A stretch of 64,000 bases of DNA. Origin: an uncultured Clostridia bacterium. GTDB lineage: Bacteria; Bacillota; Clostridia; Lachnospirales; CAG-274. Below are positions 1 through 8,776 of this stretch, in pieces. Position numbers and translations under genes: made by a program. The notes beneath the pieces are model-generated. The model worked only from the letters and a program-made list of their open reading frames with translations. It was not told the origin of the DNA and made no database searches. The stretch spans positions 1-64,000 of the forward strand of contig CANQXR010000089.1 in NCBI GenBank assembly GCA_947627855.1. Direction: 5' to 3'. How positions within the stretch are numbered: the stretch's first letter is position 1; the number at the start of each line of letters is the position of its first letter.

Positions 1-70
1 TCAAGGGGGAGTCAGCGGAGGCAAGGGTGCGGACGCGTCCGCACCCTTGCCTCCGCTGACTCCCCCTTGA
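1..70. repeat. 70-bp perfect palindrome
   Basis: Bases 1-35 are the exact reverse complement of 36-70, centred on GACGCGTC with no spacer. The palindrome reaches the window edge, so it may be longer. It is GC-rich while the DNA after it is AT-rich. It lacks the T-run of an ordinary terminator. It could be an inverted repeat element, a very strong cruciform, or an assembly fold-back artefact. Confidence 0.9.
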
Positions 71-141
71 CCCCTGAGCAGCCCGCAGGTTTACAGGCAT
101 TTGATATATATAAAAAAATGTATTATATTTTTTGAGCGGTA

Positions 142-170
142 TTGCAAAAATTATAAATCTGTTATATAAT
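142..170 (+). promoter_or_regulatory. Sigma-A type promoter of ispF-cysS operon
   Basis: TTGCAA at 142-147 and TATAAT at 165-170 are separated by 17 bases, about 30 bases before the ispF start. This would drive ispF, cysS, mrnC, rlmB, yacP and possibly sigH, which are closely packed downstream. Confidence 0.75.
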
Positions 171-198
171 ACACATATTATTGGAAAAGGTGATTTCT

Positions 199-681
199 AT
201 GAATTTAAGAGTAGGCCTGGGATATGATGTGCACAGGCTTGTTTCGGACAGAAAACTGATTATAGGCGGCACAGAGATACCTTATGAAAAGGGACTTCTT
301 GGGCATTCTGATGCCGATGTGCTTATACACGCCATTATGGACGCTATGACAGGAGCCGGAAAGCTTGGTGATATAGGCAGGCTCTTTCCCGACAATGATC
401 CTAAGTACAAGGACATATCAAGCCGCATACTTCTCAGGAGAGTAAATGAGCTTCTTGAAAAAAAGGGGTACGGCGTTGTGAATGTAGATGCTGTAATTAT
501 TGCTCAGCAGCCCAAAATGGCTCCTTATATAAATATGATGGAAGAAAATATATCTCACGATCTGAAAACGGACAAAGACTGCGTAAATATTAAAGCCACC
601 ACTGAGGAGGGGCTTGGCTTTACGGGCAAGGGTGAGGGAATTGCTGCACAGGCTGTTGTCCTTATTGAAAAAAGACAGTAG
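199..681 (+). CDS. ispF: 2-C-methyl-D-erythritol 2,4-cyclodiphosphate synthase
   Basis: IspF converts CDP-methylerythritol 2-phosphate to the cyclodiphosphate in the MEP isoprenoid pathway. The 160-aa length is normal. The N-terminal GYDVHRL carries the metal-binding Asp and His. HSDADV and [10 protein letters not shown] follow, and the C-terminal [14 protein letters not shown] is the family signature. ATG 199 follows AAAAGGTGA at a good distance; the TTG at 181 would precede the ribosome-binding site. It is first in a tightly packed operon. Confidence 0.96.
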   Translation: MNLRVGLGYDVHRLVSDRKLIIGGTEIPYEKGLLGHSDADVLIHAIMDAMTGAGKLGDIGRLFPDNDPKYKDISSRILLRRVNELLEKKGYGVVNVDAVIIAQQPKMAPYINMMEENISHDLKTDKDCVNIKATTEEGLGFTGKGEGIAAQAVVLIEKRQ

Positions 682-705
682 ATTATTATTCGGAGGTTGG
701 TTTTA

Positions 706-2118
706 ATGAAGGTTTACAATACGCTTACAAGACGGAAGGAGGAGTTTGTTCCTCTGGAGGAAAATAAAGTCAGAATGTATGTATGCGGTCCTACGGTGTA
801 TGGGCTTATACATATAGGAAATGCACGTCCTTATGTTATTTTCGATACTATAAGAAGATATATGGAATATAAGGGCTATGACGTTACTTATGTGCAGAAT
901 TTTACAGATGTTGACGACAAAATAATCAAAAGAGCAAATGACGAGGGAGTTTCAACGGAGGTCATTACCGAGCGATATATAAAGGAGGCTCTGAAAGATG
1001 CGGAGGGACTTAATGTAGAGCCTGCCACATATCATCCCCTTGCTACAAAGGAAATGCCGCACATAATTGAAATGATAAAAACACTTATAGACAAGGGCTA
1101 TGCTTACGAAAAGAACGGCAGCGTTTATTATGACACCTCTGCCTTTCCCGATTACGGCAAGCTTTCCGGCAAAAAGCTTGAGGATCTTATTGCAGGAGCA
1201 AGCAACCGTGTCGGAGCCGACCCCGACAAGAAATCCCCTGCGGATTTCGTATTATGGAAGCCCAAAAAGGAGGGCGAGCCATATTGGGAAAGTCCGTGGA
1301 GTGACGGCCGCCCCGGCTGGCACATAGAATGCTCCGTTATGGCAAAGAGATATCTCGGAGATACCATAGACATTCACGCAGGCGGGGAGGATCTCATATT
1401 TCCCCACCACGAAAATGAAATTGCTCAGTCGGAGGCTGCAAACGGCAAGCCTTTCGCAAAATATTGGCTCCACAACGGCTTTATAAATGTGGACAACGAA
1501 AAAATGTCCAAATCCAAGGGCAATTTCTTTACACTCAGAGATATTGCTGCCGAGGTTCCTTACGATGTTATCAGATTTTTCATACTTAACGGTCATTACA
1601 GAAGCCCCATCAATTTTTCACGGGAGCTTATGGAGGCTGCCGGAAATGGTCTTATGCGCATTAAAAATTGCGTAAAGGGGCTAAGCTTTCACATTGAAAA
1701 CTCTGCGGGAGATGTTATGACAGCTGAAGAAGCCTCTCTTATGGAAAAGGCAGCGCGCTTCAAGGAAGATTTTGAAAGGGCTATGGACGATGATTTCAAC
1801 ACAGCCGATGCTATTGCATGCATATTCGACTATGTAAAGTTTGCAAACTCAAGTATCAGCGAAAACAGCACGGCGGCTTTCGGCAAGGCTCTTCTTGACG
1901 GAATTTCCGAGCTTTGCGATATTCTTGGAATTCTGCCCAAGGACAACGGCGGGGACAGCGTTGATACAACAGAAATAGAAAGGCTTATAGCCGAAAGAAG
2001 CGCTGCGAAAAAGGCTAAGGATTACGCAAAAGCTGATGAAATAAGGGCGCAGCTTTCGGATATGGGTGTAGTAATAGAGGACACAAGGCAGGGAGTACGC
2101 TGGAGCTTTAAGAAATGA
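706..2118 (+). CDS. cysS: Cysteinyl-tRNA synthetase
   Basis: A class I synthetase that charges tRNA-Cys. The 470-aa length is normal. CGPTVYGLIHIGNARPYV near residue 30 contains the first zinc Cys and the HIGH-type motif, and EKMSKSKGN near 265 is the KMSKS loop. HIECS and HHENE supply further zinc ligands. GGAGG at 692-696 fixes ATG 706. The stop overlaps the start of mrnC by ATGA, suggesting coupled translation. cysS-mrnC-rlmB-yacP-sigH is a conserved Firmicutes order. Confidence 0.97.
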   Translation: MKVYNTLTRRKEEFVPLEENKVRMYVCGPTVYGLIHIGNARPYVIFDTIRRYMEYKGYDVTYVQNFTDVDDKIIKRANDEGVSTEVITERYIKEALKDAEGLNVEPATYHPLATKEMPHIIEMIKTLIDKGYAYEKNGSVYYDTSAFPDYGKLSGKKLEDLIAGASNRVGADPDKKSPADFVLWKPKKEGEPYWESPWSDGRPGWHIECSVMAKRYLGDTIDIHAGGEDLIFPHHENEIAQSEAANGKPFAKYWLHNGFINVDNEKMSKSKGNFFTLRDIAAEVPYDVIRFFILNGHYRSPINFSRELMEAAGNGLMRIKNCVKGLSFHIENSAGDVMTAEEASLMEKAARFKEDFERAMDDDFNTADAIACIFDYVKFANSSISENSTAAFGKALLDGISELCDILGILPKDNGGDSVDTTEIERLIAERSAAKKAKDYAKADEIRAQLSDMGVVIEDTRQGVRWSFKK

Positions 2119-2522
2119 ATATAACGGATATGTTTGACTTTAAAAACCGCACGGAGGAATTTTCTCCCTTGGCGCTTGCCTTTATGGGAGATGCCGTATT
2201 TGAGCTTTTTGTAAGGACTTATGTTCTTTCTGAGGGAAACAGGGCGGTTGATAAAATGAATACTCAGGGGCGGAGTCTGGTCAATGCCCATGCTCAGGCT
2301 CTTATGTACCACAAAATAGAGGAGATTCTCACCGATGAAGAGCACAGTGTTCTCAGGCGGGGGAGAAATGCCAACTCTCACACAATGGCAAAAAATCAGA
2401 CGGCAGGCGACTATCGCCATGCCACAGGGCTTGAAGCACTTTTCGGCTATTTATATCTGAAGGGCAGTGTGGACAGGCTTAAGGAACTGTTTTTAATATG
2501 TTTAGAGCAAGGAGATAATTAA
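2115..2522 (+). CDS. mrnC: Mini-ribonuclease III
   Basis: MrnC is a small dimeric RNase III that lacks the dsRNA-binding domain and matures 23S rRNA ends. The 135-aa length is typical. LAFMGDAVFE near residue 25 carries the catalytic Asp, and ATGLEALFGYLYL near 110 the conserved Glu region. The start overlaps the cysS stop, and the stop overlaps the ATG of rlmB by one base. Confidence 0.93.
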   Translation: MNITDMFDFKNRTEEFSPLALAFMGDAVFELFVRTYVLSEGNRAVDKMNTQGRSLVNAHAQALMYHKIEEILTDEEHSVLRRGRNANSHTMAKNQTAGDYRHATGLEALFGYLYLKGSVDRLKELFLICLEQGDN

Positions 2523-3355
2523 TGGCTAACAAATACAACAGACGCAGCGGCACAGGCAAAAACAGCAGAAATTCTTCCCCTGCGGAGGATAAAAGACGCT
2601 TTAACAAGTTTGACGAAATAAGGGAGAAATCTCAGCTTGAGGGCAGAAATCCCGTTCTTGAAGCACTGAACCACGGCAGACCGATCGACAAAATTTTTAT
2701 GAAAAAGGGTGAGGTCGAGGGTACTCTCAAAGTTATTGCCGCAAAGGCGAGAGATGCGGGAATAATCGTACAGGAGGTCGACAAGACAAAGCTCCTCAAT
2801 ATGCAGACAACGGGCAACTGTCAGGGCGTTATTGCAATTACTCCAGCAAAGGAATATTGCAGTGTTGCCGATATACTGGCTGCGGCAAAGGCAAAGGGTG
2901 AAGATCCCTTTGTAATTATTCTCGATGAAATAGAAGATCCCCACAATCTCGGCGCAATTATAAGAAGTGCCGAAGCCGCAGGAGCGCATGGCGTTATAAT
3001 TTCAAAAAACAGGAGCGCAGGACTTACCGCAACTGTATCAAAGGCTGCTGCGGGCGCTCTTGAATATATGAACGTAGCCAAGGTCACAAATATTGTGAGG
3101 GCTATTGAAGAGCTTAAAAAAGCCGGTCTGTGGATAACCTGTGCCGATATGAAGGGCACTTTATATTACAATGCGGATCTCAAGGGCGCAATAGGCATTG
3201 TCGTTGGCGCAGAGGGAAAGGGCGTAAGCCGTCTTGTAAAGGAAAGCTGTGATTTTACCGTCAGAATACCTATGTACGGCAATATAGACAGCCTTAACGC
3301 CTCTGTTGCGGCAGGGCTTGTTATGTATGAGGCTGTAAGACAAAGGAAGTTTTAA
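2522..3355 (+). CDS. rlmB: 23S rRNA (guanosine-2'-O-)-methyltransferase, TrmH/SpoU family
   Basis: A SPOUT-fold methyltransferase of 277 aa. A basic, low-complexity N-terminal tail of about 40 residues precedes the substrate-binding domain (NPVLEAL). The SPOUT motifs follow: LDEIEDPHNLGAIIRSAEA, VVGAEGKG and IPMYGNIDSLNASVAAG. AAGGAG lies just before ATG 2522. The basic tail is common in Firmicutes RlmB. Confidence 0.93.
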   Translation: MANKYNRRSGTGKNSRNSSPAEDKRRFNKFDEIREKSQLEGRNPVLEALNHGRPIDKIFMKKGEVEGTLKVIAAKARDAGIIVQEVDKTKLLNMQTTGNCQGVIAITPAKEYCSVADILAAAKAKGEDPFVIILDEIEDPHNLGAIIRSAEAAGAHGVIISKNRSAGLTATVSKAAAGALEYMNVAKVTNIVRAIEELKKAGLWITCADMKGTLYYNADLKGAIGIVVGAEGKGVSRLVKESCDFTVRIPMYGNIDSLNASVAAGLVMYEAVRQRKF

Positions 3356-3358
3356 AGT

Positions 3359-3874
3359 ATGAAAAAAAAGACCTATCTTCTTGTTGATGGTTACAATATA
3401 ATATATGCGTGGAAGGAGCTTGCGGAAATTTCCGTGAGATCTCTTGATGAGGCAAGGGATAGGCTTATACATATTCTGAGCAATTATCAGGGCGTAAAAA
3501 AATACGAAATAATAATTGTGTTTGATGCTTATAAGGTATCCGGAGGCAAAGGCTCTGTGGAAAAGCACGGCAATGTAACTGTCGTTTTTACCAAAGAAGC
3601 AGAAACCGCCGACAACTATATTGAAAAAACCACCGGCATACTTAAAAGAAATTATGATGTTTTTGTGGCTACCTCCGACCATCTGGAGCAGGTTATTATT
3701 ATGAGCAAGGGCGCTGTAAGGCTTCCGGCTTCTCAGCTTCTTCTTGATGTTAAGGGTATCAACAAGGAAATAAAGGAAAGAATAGACTACGGCAGACCTG
3801 TTAAGGACAATCTGCTTATGGACAATCTTGACGAAAAAACAAGAGCAATTTTTGAAAAGATGAGGCGTGGGTAA
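3359..3874 (+). CDS. yacP: YacP/Rae1-like NYN-domain ribonuclease
   Basis: A 171-aa NYN (PIN-like) nuclease. The N-terminal LLVDGYNIIYAW holds the first catalytic Asp. IIVFDAYKV and TADNYIEK carry later acidic residues, and VATSDHLEQ is the fourth motif. In Bacillus subtilis the homologue Rae1 cleaves mRNA in the ribosomal A site. The gene sits in its conserved place between rlmB and sigH, with only three bases after rlmB. Confidence 0.9.
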   Translation: MKKKTYLLVDGYNIIYAWKELAEISVRSLDEARDRLIHILSNYQGVKKYEIIIVFDAYKVSGGKGSVEKHGNVTVVFTKEAETADNYIEKTTGILKRNYDVFVATSDHLEQVIIMSKGAVRLPASQLLLDVKGINKEIKERIDYGRPVKDNLLMDNLDEKTRAIFEKMRRG

Positions 3875-3875
3875 T

Positions 3876-4490
3876 ATGCTGAACTATGAGGGAAAAACCG
3901 ATCTGGAGCTTATAAGGCTGTCAAGAGAGAATGACAGCTATGCCGAGGAAACGCTTCTTGAGAGATATAAAAACCTTGTCAAAATAAAAGCAAGAACCTA
4001 TTATATAATCGGGGCCGACAAGGACGACCTCATTCAGGAGGGCACAATAGGACTTTTCAAGGCTATAAGGGACTATAAGGAAAACAATGACTCTACATTT
4101 TTTTCCTTTGCCGATTTATGCGTTACAAGACAAATAATGACAGCCATTAAAACTGCCAACCGTCAGAAGCATATTCCTCTCAATTATTCCATATCTCTTA
4201 ACAGAAACATATATGACGAGGAGGAAAACACAACATATCTGGAGCTTTTAAGTGACGGAAATCTCACAAACCCCGAAACCCTTTTTATAGGAAACGAGGA
4301 AAGAGAGAACATAGAGGCAAAGATCCTCAAATCTCTCAGCAAGCTTGAAAAGCAGGTTCTGATATATCACATAAAGGGGCTTAAATATACGGAAATTGCC
4401 AGAATTCTCGGCAAGGAGGACAAGTCCGTTGACAATGCGCTCCAAAGAATAAAGAAAAAGGTCGCAAATATTTTCAAGGATAAGGATTAA
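3876..4490 (+). CDS. sigH: RNA polymerase sigma factor SigH
   Basis: A sigma-70 family factor (about 204 aa) close to SigH, which directs early-stationary and sporulation genes. Visible motifs are region 2 (IIGADKDDLIQEGTIGLFKAI), RQIMTAIKTANRQKHIPLN, and region 4 (GLKYTEIARILGKEDKSVDNALQR). ATG 3876 is preferred; an in-frame GTG at 3867 overlaps the yacP end. It probably shares the upstream operon promoter. Confidence 0.93.
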   Translation: MLNYEGKTDLELIRLSRENDSYAEETLLERYKNLVKIKARTYYIIGADKDDLIQEGTIGLFKAIRDYKENNDSTFFSFADLCVTRQIMTAIKTANRQKHIPLNYSISLNRNIYDEEENTTYLELLSDGNLTNPETLFIGNEERENIEAKILKSLSKLEKQVLIYHIKGLKYTEIARILGKEDKSVDNALQRIKKKVANIFKDKD

Positions 4491-4495
4491 AAATC

Positions 4496-4524
4496 AGCTC
4501 ATCATTACAAGATGGGCTTTTTTG
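4496..4524 (+). terminator. Intrinsic terminator after sigH
   Basis: AGCTCATC (4496-4503) pairs with GATGGGCT (4511-4518) around a 7-nt loop and runs into a T-tract. It closes the ispF-sigH operon. Confidence 0.85.
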
Positions 4525-4526
4525 TA

Positions 4527-4555
4527 TTGACATATGGGCGGCAAAGTTATATAAT
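4527..4555 (+). promoter_or_regulatory. Consensus promoter of the marR-ABC operon
   Basis: TTGACA (4527-4532), a 17-base spacer, and TATAAT (4550-4555). This is a perfect sigma-A consensus immediately after the sigH terminator. MarR would be expected to repress here, but I did not find a clean operator palindrome. Confidence 0.88.
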
Positions 4556-4593
4556 TAGCTTGCTACGTATATTGGGCAGTCAGGAGGTGTTTT

Positions 4594-5064
4594 ATGGAAG
4601 AAGGTTCGGAAAAGCCATATTATAATATCGAGGCAAAATACGGCGTACCTATGCTCATAAAGTGCATTCATCTTTATTTTGAAAAGCAGCTTAACAGCCA
4701 TATGGCGGAATATGAGCTTACTGCGGCGCAGAACGATATTTTATGGTTCATAAGATTCAACGAAGAAAGCGAAGTCAACCCCATAGACATAGAAAAAAAG
4801 TTTATGCTCTCAAGACCTACCATAACGGGACTTCTGAAAAGGCTTGAAAGCAAGGATTTTATTTATTTTTCCCAAAGCTGTAAGGACAGACGCTATAAGC
4901 AGGTCAGACTTACCGAAAAGGGAAAGGAATATTCAAAGACAGCAAGAGAACGGCTGTCATATATGATAGATGTTCTGTGCGGTGGGTTTGACGATGACCA
5001 GCTTGAAAAGCTTCGGGACAGTCTTGACAGAATGCTTGATAATCTTAAGGGAGGCGAGGTTTAG
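4594..5064 (+). CDS. MarR family transcriptional regulator
   Basis: A 156-aa winged-helix regulator. The helix-turn-helix is around MLSRPTITGLLKRLESKDFI (residues 70-90), followed by the wing CKDRRYKQVRLTEKGKEY. GGAGG precedes ATG 4594. The two ABC exporter genes follow in the same operon, so it probably controls a multidrug or toxic-compound exporter. The ligand is unknown. Confidence 0.92.
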   Translation: MEEGSEKPYYNIEAKYGVPMLIKCIHLYFEKQLNSHMAEYELTAAQNDILWFIRFNEESEVNPIDIEKKFMLSRPTITGLLKRLESKDFIYFSQSCKDRRYKQVRLTEKGKEYSKTARERLSYMIDVLCGGFDDDQLEKLRDSLDRMLDNLKGGEV

Positions 5065-5067
5065 TAT

Positions 5068-6789
5068 ATGCTTAAAACTTTGATGGCGGAGATAAAGGAG
5101 TTCAAAAAATATTCTCTTTTGGCGCCTGCTTTTGTAATAATAGAGGTGTTTATGGAGATACTCATTCCTTTTCTTATGTCAAAAATTGTAGACAGAGGTA
5201 TAAATCAAAGGGATATAAAATCGGTTGCCGTTATAGGCGCAGTTATGCTTATCGCCGCTTTTATAAGCCTTACAGCCGGTATTCTCGCAGGTAATTATGC
5301 GGCTAAGGCGTCTATGGGCTTTGCCAAAAACCTCAGAGAAGCCTGTTTTAAAAACATACAGAAATTTTCATTTTCTAATCTTGACAAATATTCAACCTCC
5401 GGACTTATAACAAGGCTCACAACAGACGTTACGAATGTACAGAATTCATATATGATGATTATAAGAATGTGTGTGCGTTCTCCTCTTATGCTCGTATGCG
5501 CCTTTATGATGACCTGCATTATAAAGCCGTCCATATCCCTTGTTTATTTTGCCGCCATTATATTTCTCGGCGTGGCTCTTTTCTTTATAATGACGAGGGC
5601 GCATAAAATATTCAAGGAGGTATTCAGAAAATATGACGACCTGAATGCAAGCGTACAGGAAAATATAAGCGGCATAAGAACTGTAAAGGCTTTCGTAAAG
5701 GAGGACTTTGAAATAACAAAATTCAACATTGCGGCGGACAATGTATACAATATGTTTATGAGGGCTGAAAAGCTTCTCGTTTCAAATATGCCCGTAATGC
5801 AGTTTACGGTTTATGCATGCATACTTTCAATTTCGTGGGTCGGCGCACATATGATAGTCTCGGAAACACTCACCACGGGTCAGCTTATGAGCCTGTTTAC
5901 ATATACAATGAACATACTTATGAGCCTTATGATAATTTCCATGGCGTTTGTTATGATTTCAATGTCAAGGGCATCGGGAGAGCGTATTGCAGAGGTAATT
6001 AACGAAAAAACCGACCTTGCAGCTCCTCTTGACAGCATAAACACCGTAAAGGACGGCTCGGTATGCTTTAAAAATGTAAGCTTTGCCTATAAGAGCGGAA
6101 GAAATATGTGCCTTACAAATATCAGCCTTGAAATAAAATCGGGAGAAACAATAGGCATTATAGGCGGCACAGGCTCTTCAAAATCCACCCTTGTACAGCT
6201 TATTCCCAGACTTTACGATGCAACAGAGGGAGAGGTTATTGTAGGGGGCGTGAATGTAAAGAATTATGAGCTTAATGCCCTCAGAAGCAGCGTGGCTATG
6301 GTTCTGCAAAAAAATGTGCTCTTTTCGGGAACAGTGAGGGAAAATCTTTTATGGGGCGATATAAACGCCACCGATGAAGAAATACGGAGGGCTTGCCGAT
6401 ATGCTCAGGCAGACGATTTTATAATGGCTATGCCCGATGGCTATGACACAAGAATAGAACAGGGCGGCTCGAATGTTTCCGGCGGACAGAAGCAGAGGAT
6501 ATGTATTGCAAGGGCCTTGCTTATGAAGCCGAAAATACTTATTCTGGACGACTCCACCTCGGCTGTGGATACGAAAACAGATGCAATGATAAGGCAGGCT
6601 TTTGCGGAGGAGATTCCCGATACAACAAAAATAATAATCGCCCAAAGAATAACCTCCGTTCAGGACGCAGACAGGATAATAGTTATGAATGACGGTGAAA
6701 TAAACGGCTTCGGCACACACGAGGAGCTTCTTGCCTCCAATAATATTTACAGGGAAGTATTTGAATCTCAGATGAAAGGGGAGGAATAA
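5068..6789 (+). CDS. ABC exporter half-transporter (degenerate-site NBD)
   Basis: A 573-aa type IV ABC exporter subunit: six transmembrane helices (residues ~1-310), then an ATPase domain. The Walker A is GGTGSSKST, with Ser where Gly usually precedes Lys. The signature is NVSGGQKQR. Walker B is ILILDDSTSAVD, with Asp replacing the catalytic Glu. Such changes mark the partner with the non-catalytic Walker B in heterodimeric exporters. The next gene is the likely partner, two bases downstream. Confidence 0.93.
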   Translation: MLKTLMAEIKEFKKYSLLAPAFVIIEVFMEILIPFLMSKIVDRGINQRDIKSVAVIGAVMLIAAFISLTAGILAGNYAAKASMGFAKNLREACFKNIQKFSFSNLDKYSTSGLITRLTTDVTNVQNSYMMIIRMCVRSPLMLVCAFMMTCIIKPSISLVYFAAIIFLGVALFFIMTRAHKIFKEVFRKYDDLNASVQENISGIRTVKAFVKEDFEITKFNIAADNVYNMFMRAEKLLVSNMPVMQFTVYACILSISWVGAHMIVSETLTTGQLMSLFTYTMNILMSLMIISMAFVMISMSRASGERIAEVINEKTDLAAPLDSINTVKDGSVCFKNVSFAYKSGRNMCLTNISLEIKSGETIGIIGGTGSSKSTLVQLIPRLYDATEGEVIVGGVNVKNYELNALRSSVAMVLQKNVLFSGTVRENLLWGDINATDEEIRRACRYAQADDFIMAMPDGYDTRIEQGGSNVSGGQKQRICIARALLMKPKILILDDSTSAVDTKTDAMIRQAFAEEIPDTTKIIIAQRITSVQDADRIIVMNDGEINGFGTHEELLASNNIYREVFESQMKGEE

Positions 6790-6791
6790 AT

Positions 6792-8675
6792 ATGGCTGAC
6801 AAAAATGTAAAGGTAAAAAATCCCCTTAAAATCCTTATAAGACTTATTAAATACGTTCTGAAATATTATAAGTTCAGATGTATGTTTGTAGTGCTGTTTA
6901 TTATTATAAGCGCCCTTGCCAATGTAAGGGGTACTATGTTTATGCGTCAGCTTATTGACGACTATATAATACCCATTGTAAACAGCGGAAACAAGGATTT
7001 TGGCAGACTTCTTGGGGCTATTCTCAGAATGGCGGCCATATATGCCGTCGGCGTATTTTCCACATGGACATACAACAGGATCGTGGTGGGAATAACACAG
7101 GGAACTCTCAGAAATCTGCGCAGAGAGATGTTTGAACATATGGAAAAGCTGCCTATAAAATATTTCGACACCCATGCCCATGGGGATATTATGAGCCTTT
7201 ATACAAACGATATAGATACCCTGCGCCAGCTTATAAGTCAGAGTATGCCGCAGCTTATAAATGGTCTTATGACGGTTTCAAGCGTTTTCATATGTATGCT
7301 AAGACTTAGTCTGCCCCTTACGGCTCTGACGGTGATAACCGCCTGCGTTATGATTCTGATAACACGCAAAATAGGGGGACTCAGCAGCAAATATTTCGTA
7401 AAACAGCAGAGAAGTCTCGGCAAGGTAAACGGCTATATAGAGGAGCTTGTGGAGGGGCAGAAGGTCGTCAAGGTATTCTGTCACGAGCAGGAGAGCGTAA
7501 AGGACTTTGTAAGAATAAACAACGAGCTTTATGAAGCCGCAAGCAATGCAAACAAATACGCCAACATACTTATGCCAATTATGGGAAATATAGGAAACAT
7601 AAGCTATGTTTTTACATCGGTTTTAGGGGGCTTTCTTGCCATAAACGCAGTAGGGGGCTTTACTCTCGGTTCTCTTGCGTCCTTCCTTCAGCTTAACAGA
7701 AGCTTCAATATGCCTGTGGGACAGATGTCACAGCAGATAAATTTTATAGTTATGGCTGTGGCTGGGGCGGAAAGAATTTTCAGCCTTATTGACGAGGAGG
7801 AGGAGCTTGACGAGGGAAATGTATCTCTTATAATGGCTAAATTCCGACCGGACGGCTCTATCGAGGAAAGCCCTATCAGAACAGGTGTGTGGGCTTGGAA
7901 AAGGCACAACGACAAAACAGGCAAGGACGAATACAGACTTCTTGAAGGCGAAGTCATACTTGACAAGGTGGACTTCGGCTATGATCCGGAAAAAATCGTG
8001 CTTCACGATATAGAGGTACACGCAAATCCGGGTCAGAAAATAGCCTTTGTAGGCGCAACAGGCGCAGGCAAAACCACGATCACAAATCTTATAAACCGCT
8101 TTTATGACATACAGGACGGCAAAATAAAATATGACGGCATAAACATAAATGAGATAAGAAAAAGAGAGCTGAGACGCTCTCTTGGAATGGTTTTGCAGGA
8201 TACAAGTCTGTTTACCGGCACTGTAAAGGACAATATACGCTATGGCAGGACTGACGCAACAGACCTTGAGGTCACGGCGGCGGCAAAGCTTGCAGGCGCT
8301 CACGACTTTATAAAAAGGCTGCCGGACGGATATGACACCATGCTTACGGGAAACGGAGCAAATCTTTCACAAGGGCAAAGACAGCTTCTGTCCATTGCAA
8401 GGGCAGCGGTCGCAAATCCCCCTGCGCTCATACTTGATGAGGCTACCTCCTCGATAGATACAAGAACGGAAAAGCTTGTGCAGGAGGGTATGGACTCTCT
8501 TATGAAGGGCAGAACCGTTTTTGTAATTGCTCACAGACTGTCAACTATAAAGAATTCAGACCTTATAATGGTTATGGACCATGGAAGAATAATAGAAAGG
8601 GGAAATCACGATACGCTAATCGCCCAAAAGGGCATTTATTATCAGCTTTATACGGGAATTTTAGAGTCAAGCTGA
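6792..8675 (+). CDS. ABC exporter half-transporter (catalytic NBD partner)
   Basis: A 627-aa exporter subunit. The membrane domain spans residues ~20-330. An insertion of about 60 residues lies between it and the ATPase domain (around 345-400), as in YheH-like partners. Walker A is GATGAGKTT and Walker B is ALILDEATSSID with the catalytic Glu. The signature is NLSQGQRQL, a degenerate LSGGQ. Together with the preceding subunit this gives one consensus and one degenerate ATP site. Confidence 0.93.
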   Translation: MADKNVKVKNPLKILIRLIKYVLKYYKFRCMFVVLFIIISALANVRGTMFMRQLIDDYIIPIVNSGNKDFGRLLGAILRMAAIYAVGVFSTWTYNRIVVGITQGTLRNLRREMFEHMEKLPIKYFDTHAHGDIMSLYTNDIDTLRQLISQSMPQLINGLMTVSSVFICMLRLSLPLTALTVITACVMILITRKIGGLSSKYFVKQQRSLGKVNGYIEELVEGQKVVKVFCHEQESVKDFVRINNELYEAASNANKYANILMPIMGNIGNISYVFTSVLGGFLAINAVGGFTLGSLASFLQLNRSFNMPVGQMSQQINFIVMAVAGAERIFSLIDEEEELDEGNVSLIMAKFRPDGSIEESPIRTGVWAWKRHNDKTGKDEYRLLEGEVILDKVDFGYDPEKIVLHDIEVHANPGQKIAFVGATGAGKTTITNLINRFYDIQDGKIKYDGININEIRKRELRRSLGMVLQDTSLFTGTVKDNIRYGRTDATDLEVTAAAKLAGAHDFIKRLPDGYDTMLTGNGANLSQGQRQLLSIARAAVANPPALILDEATSSIDTRTEKLVQEGMDSLMKGRTVFVIAHRLSTIKNSDLIMVMDHGRIIERGNHDTLIAQKGIYYQLYTGILESS

Positions 8676-8686
8676 GGGGAAACACG

Positions 8687-8719
8687 CCGCAGTCCATTAT
8701 GTGTGGGCTGCGGTTTTTT
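8687..8719 (+). terminator. Intrinsic terminator after ABC operon
   Basis: CCGCAGTCC (8687-8695) pairs with GGGCTGCGG (8705-8713), followed by six T. Confidence 0.9.
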
Positions 8720-8776
8720 ATGCAGATTTTACGGTGCGGTGCATAAATATTATATATAAGCGACAGGAGGTTTTAT

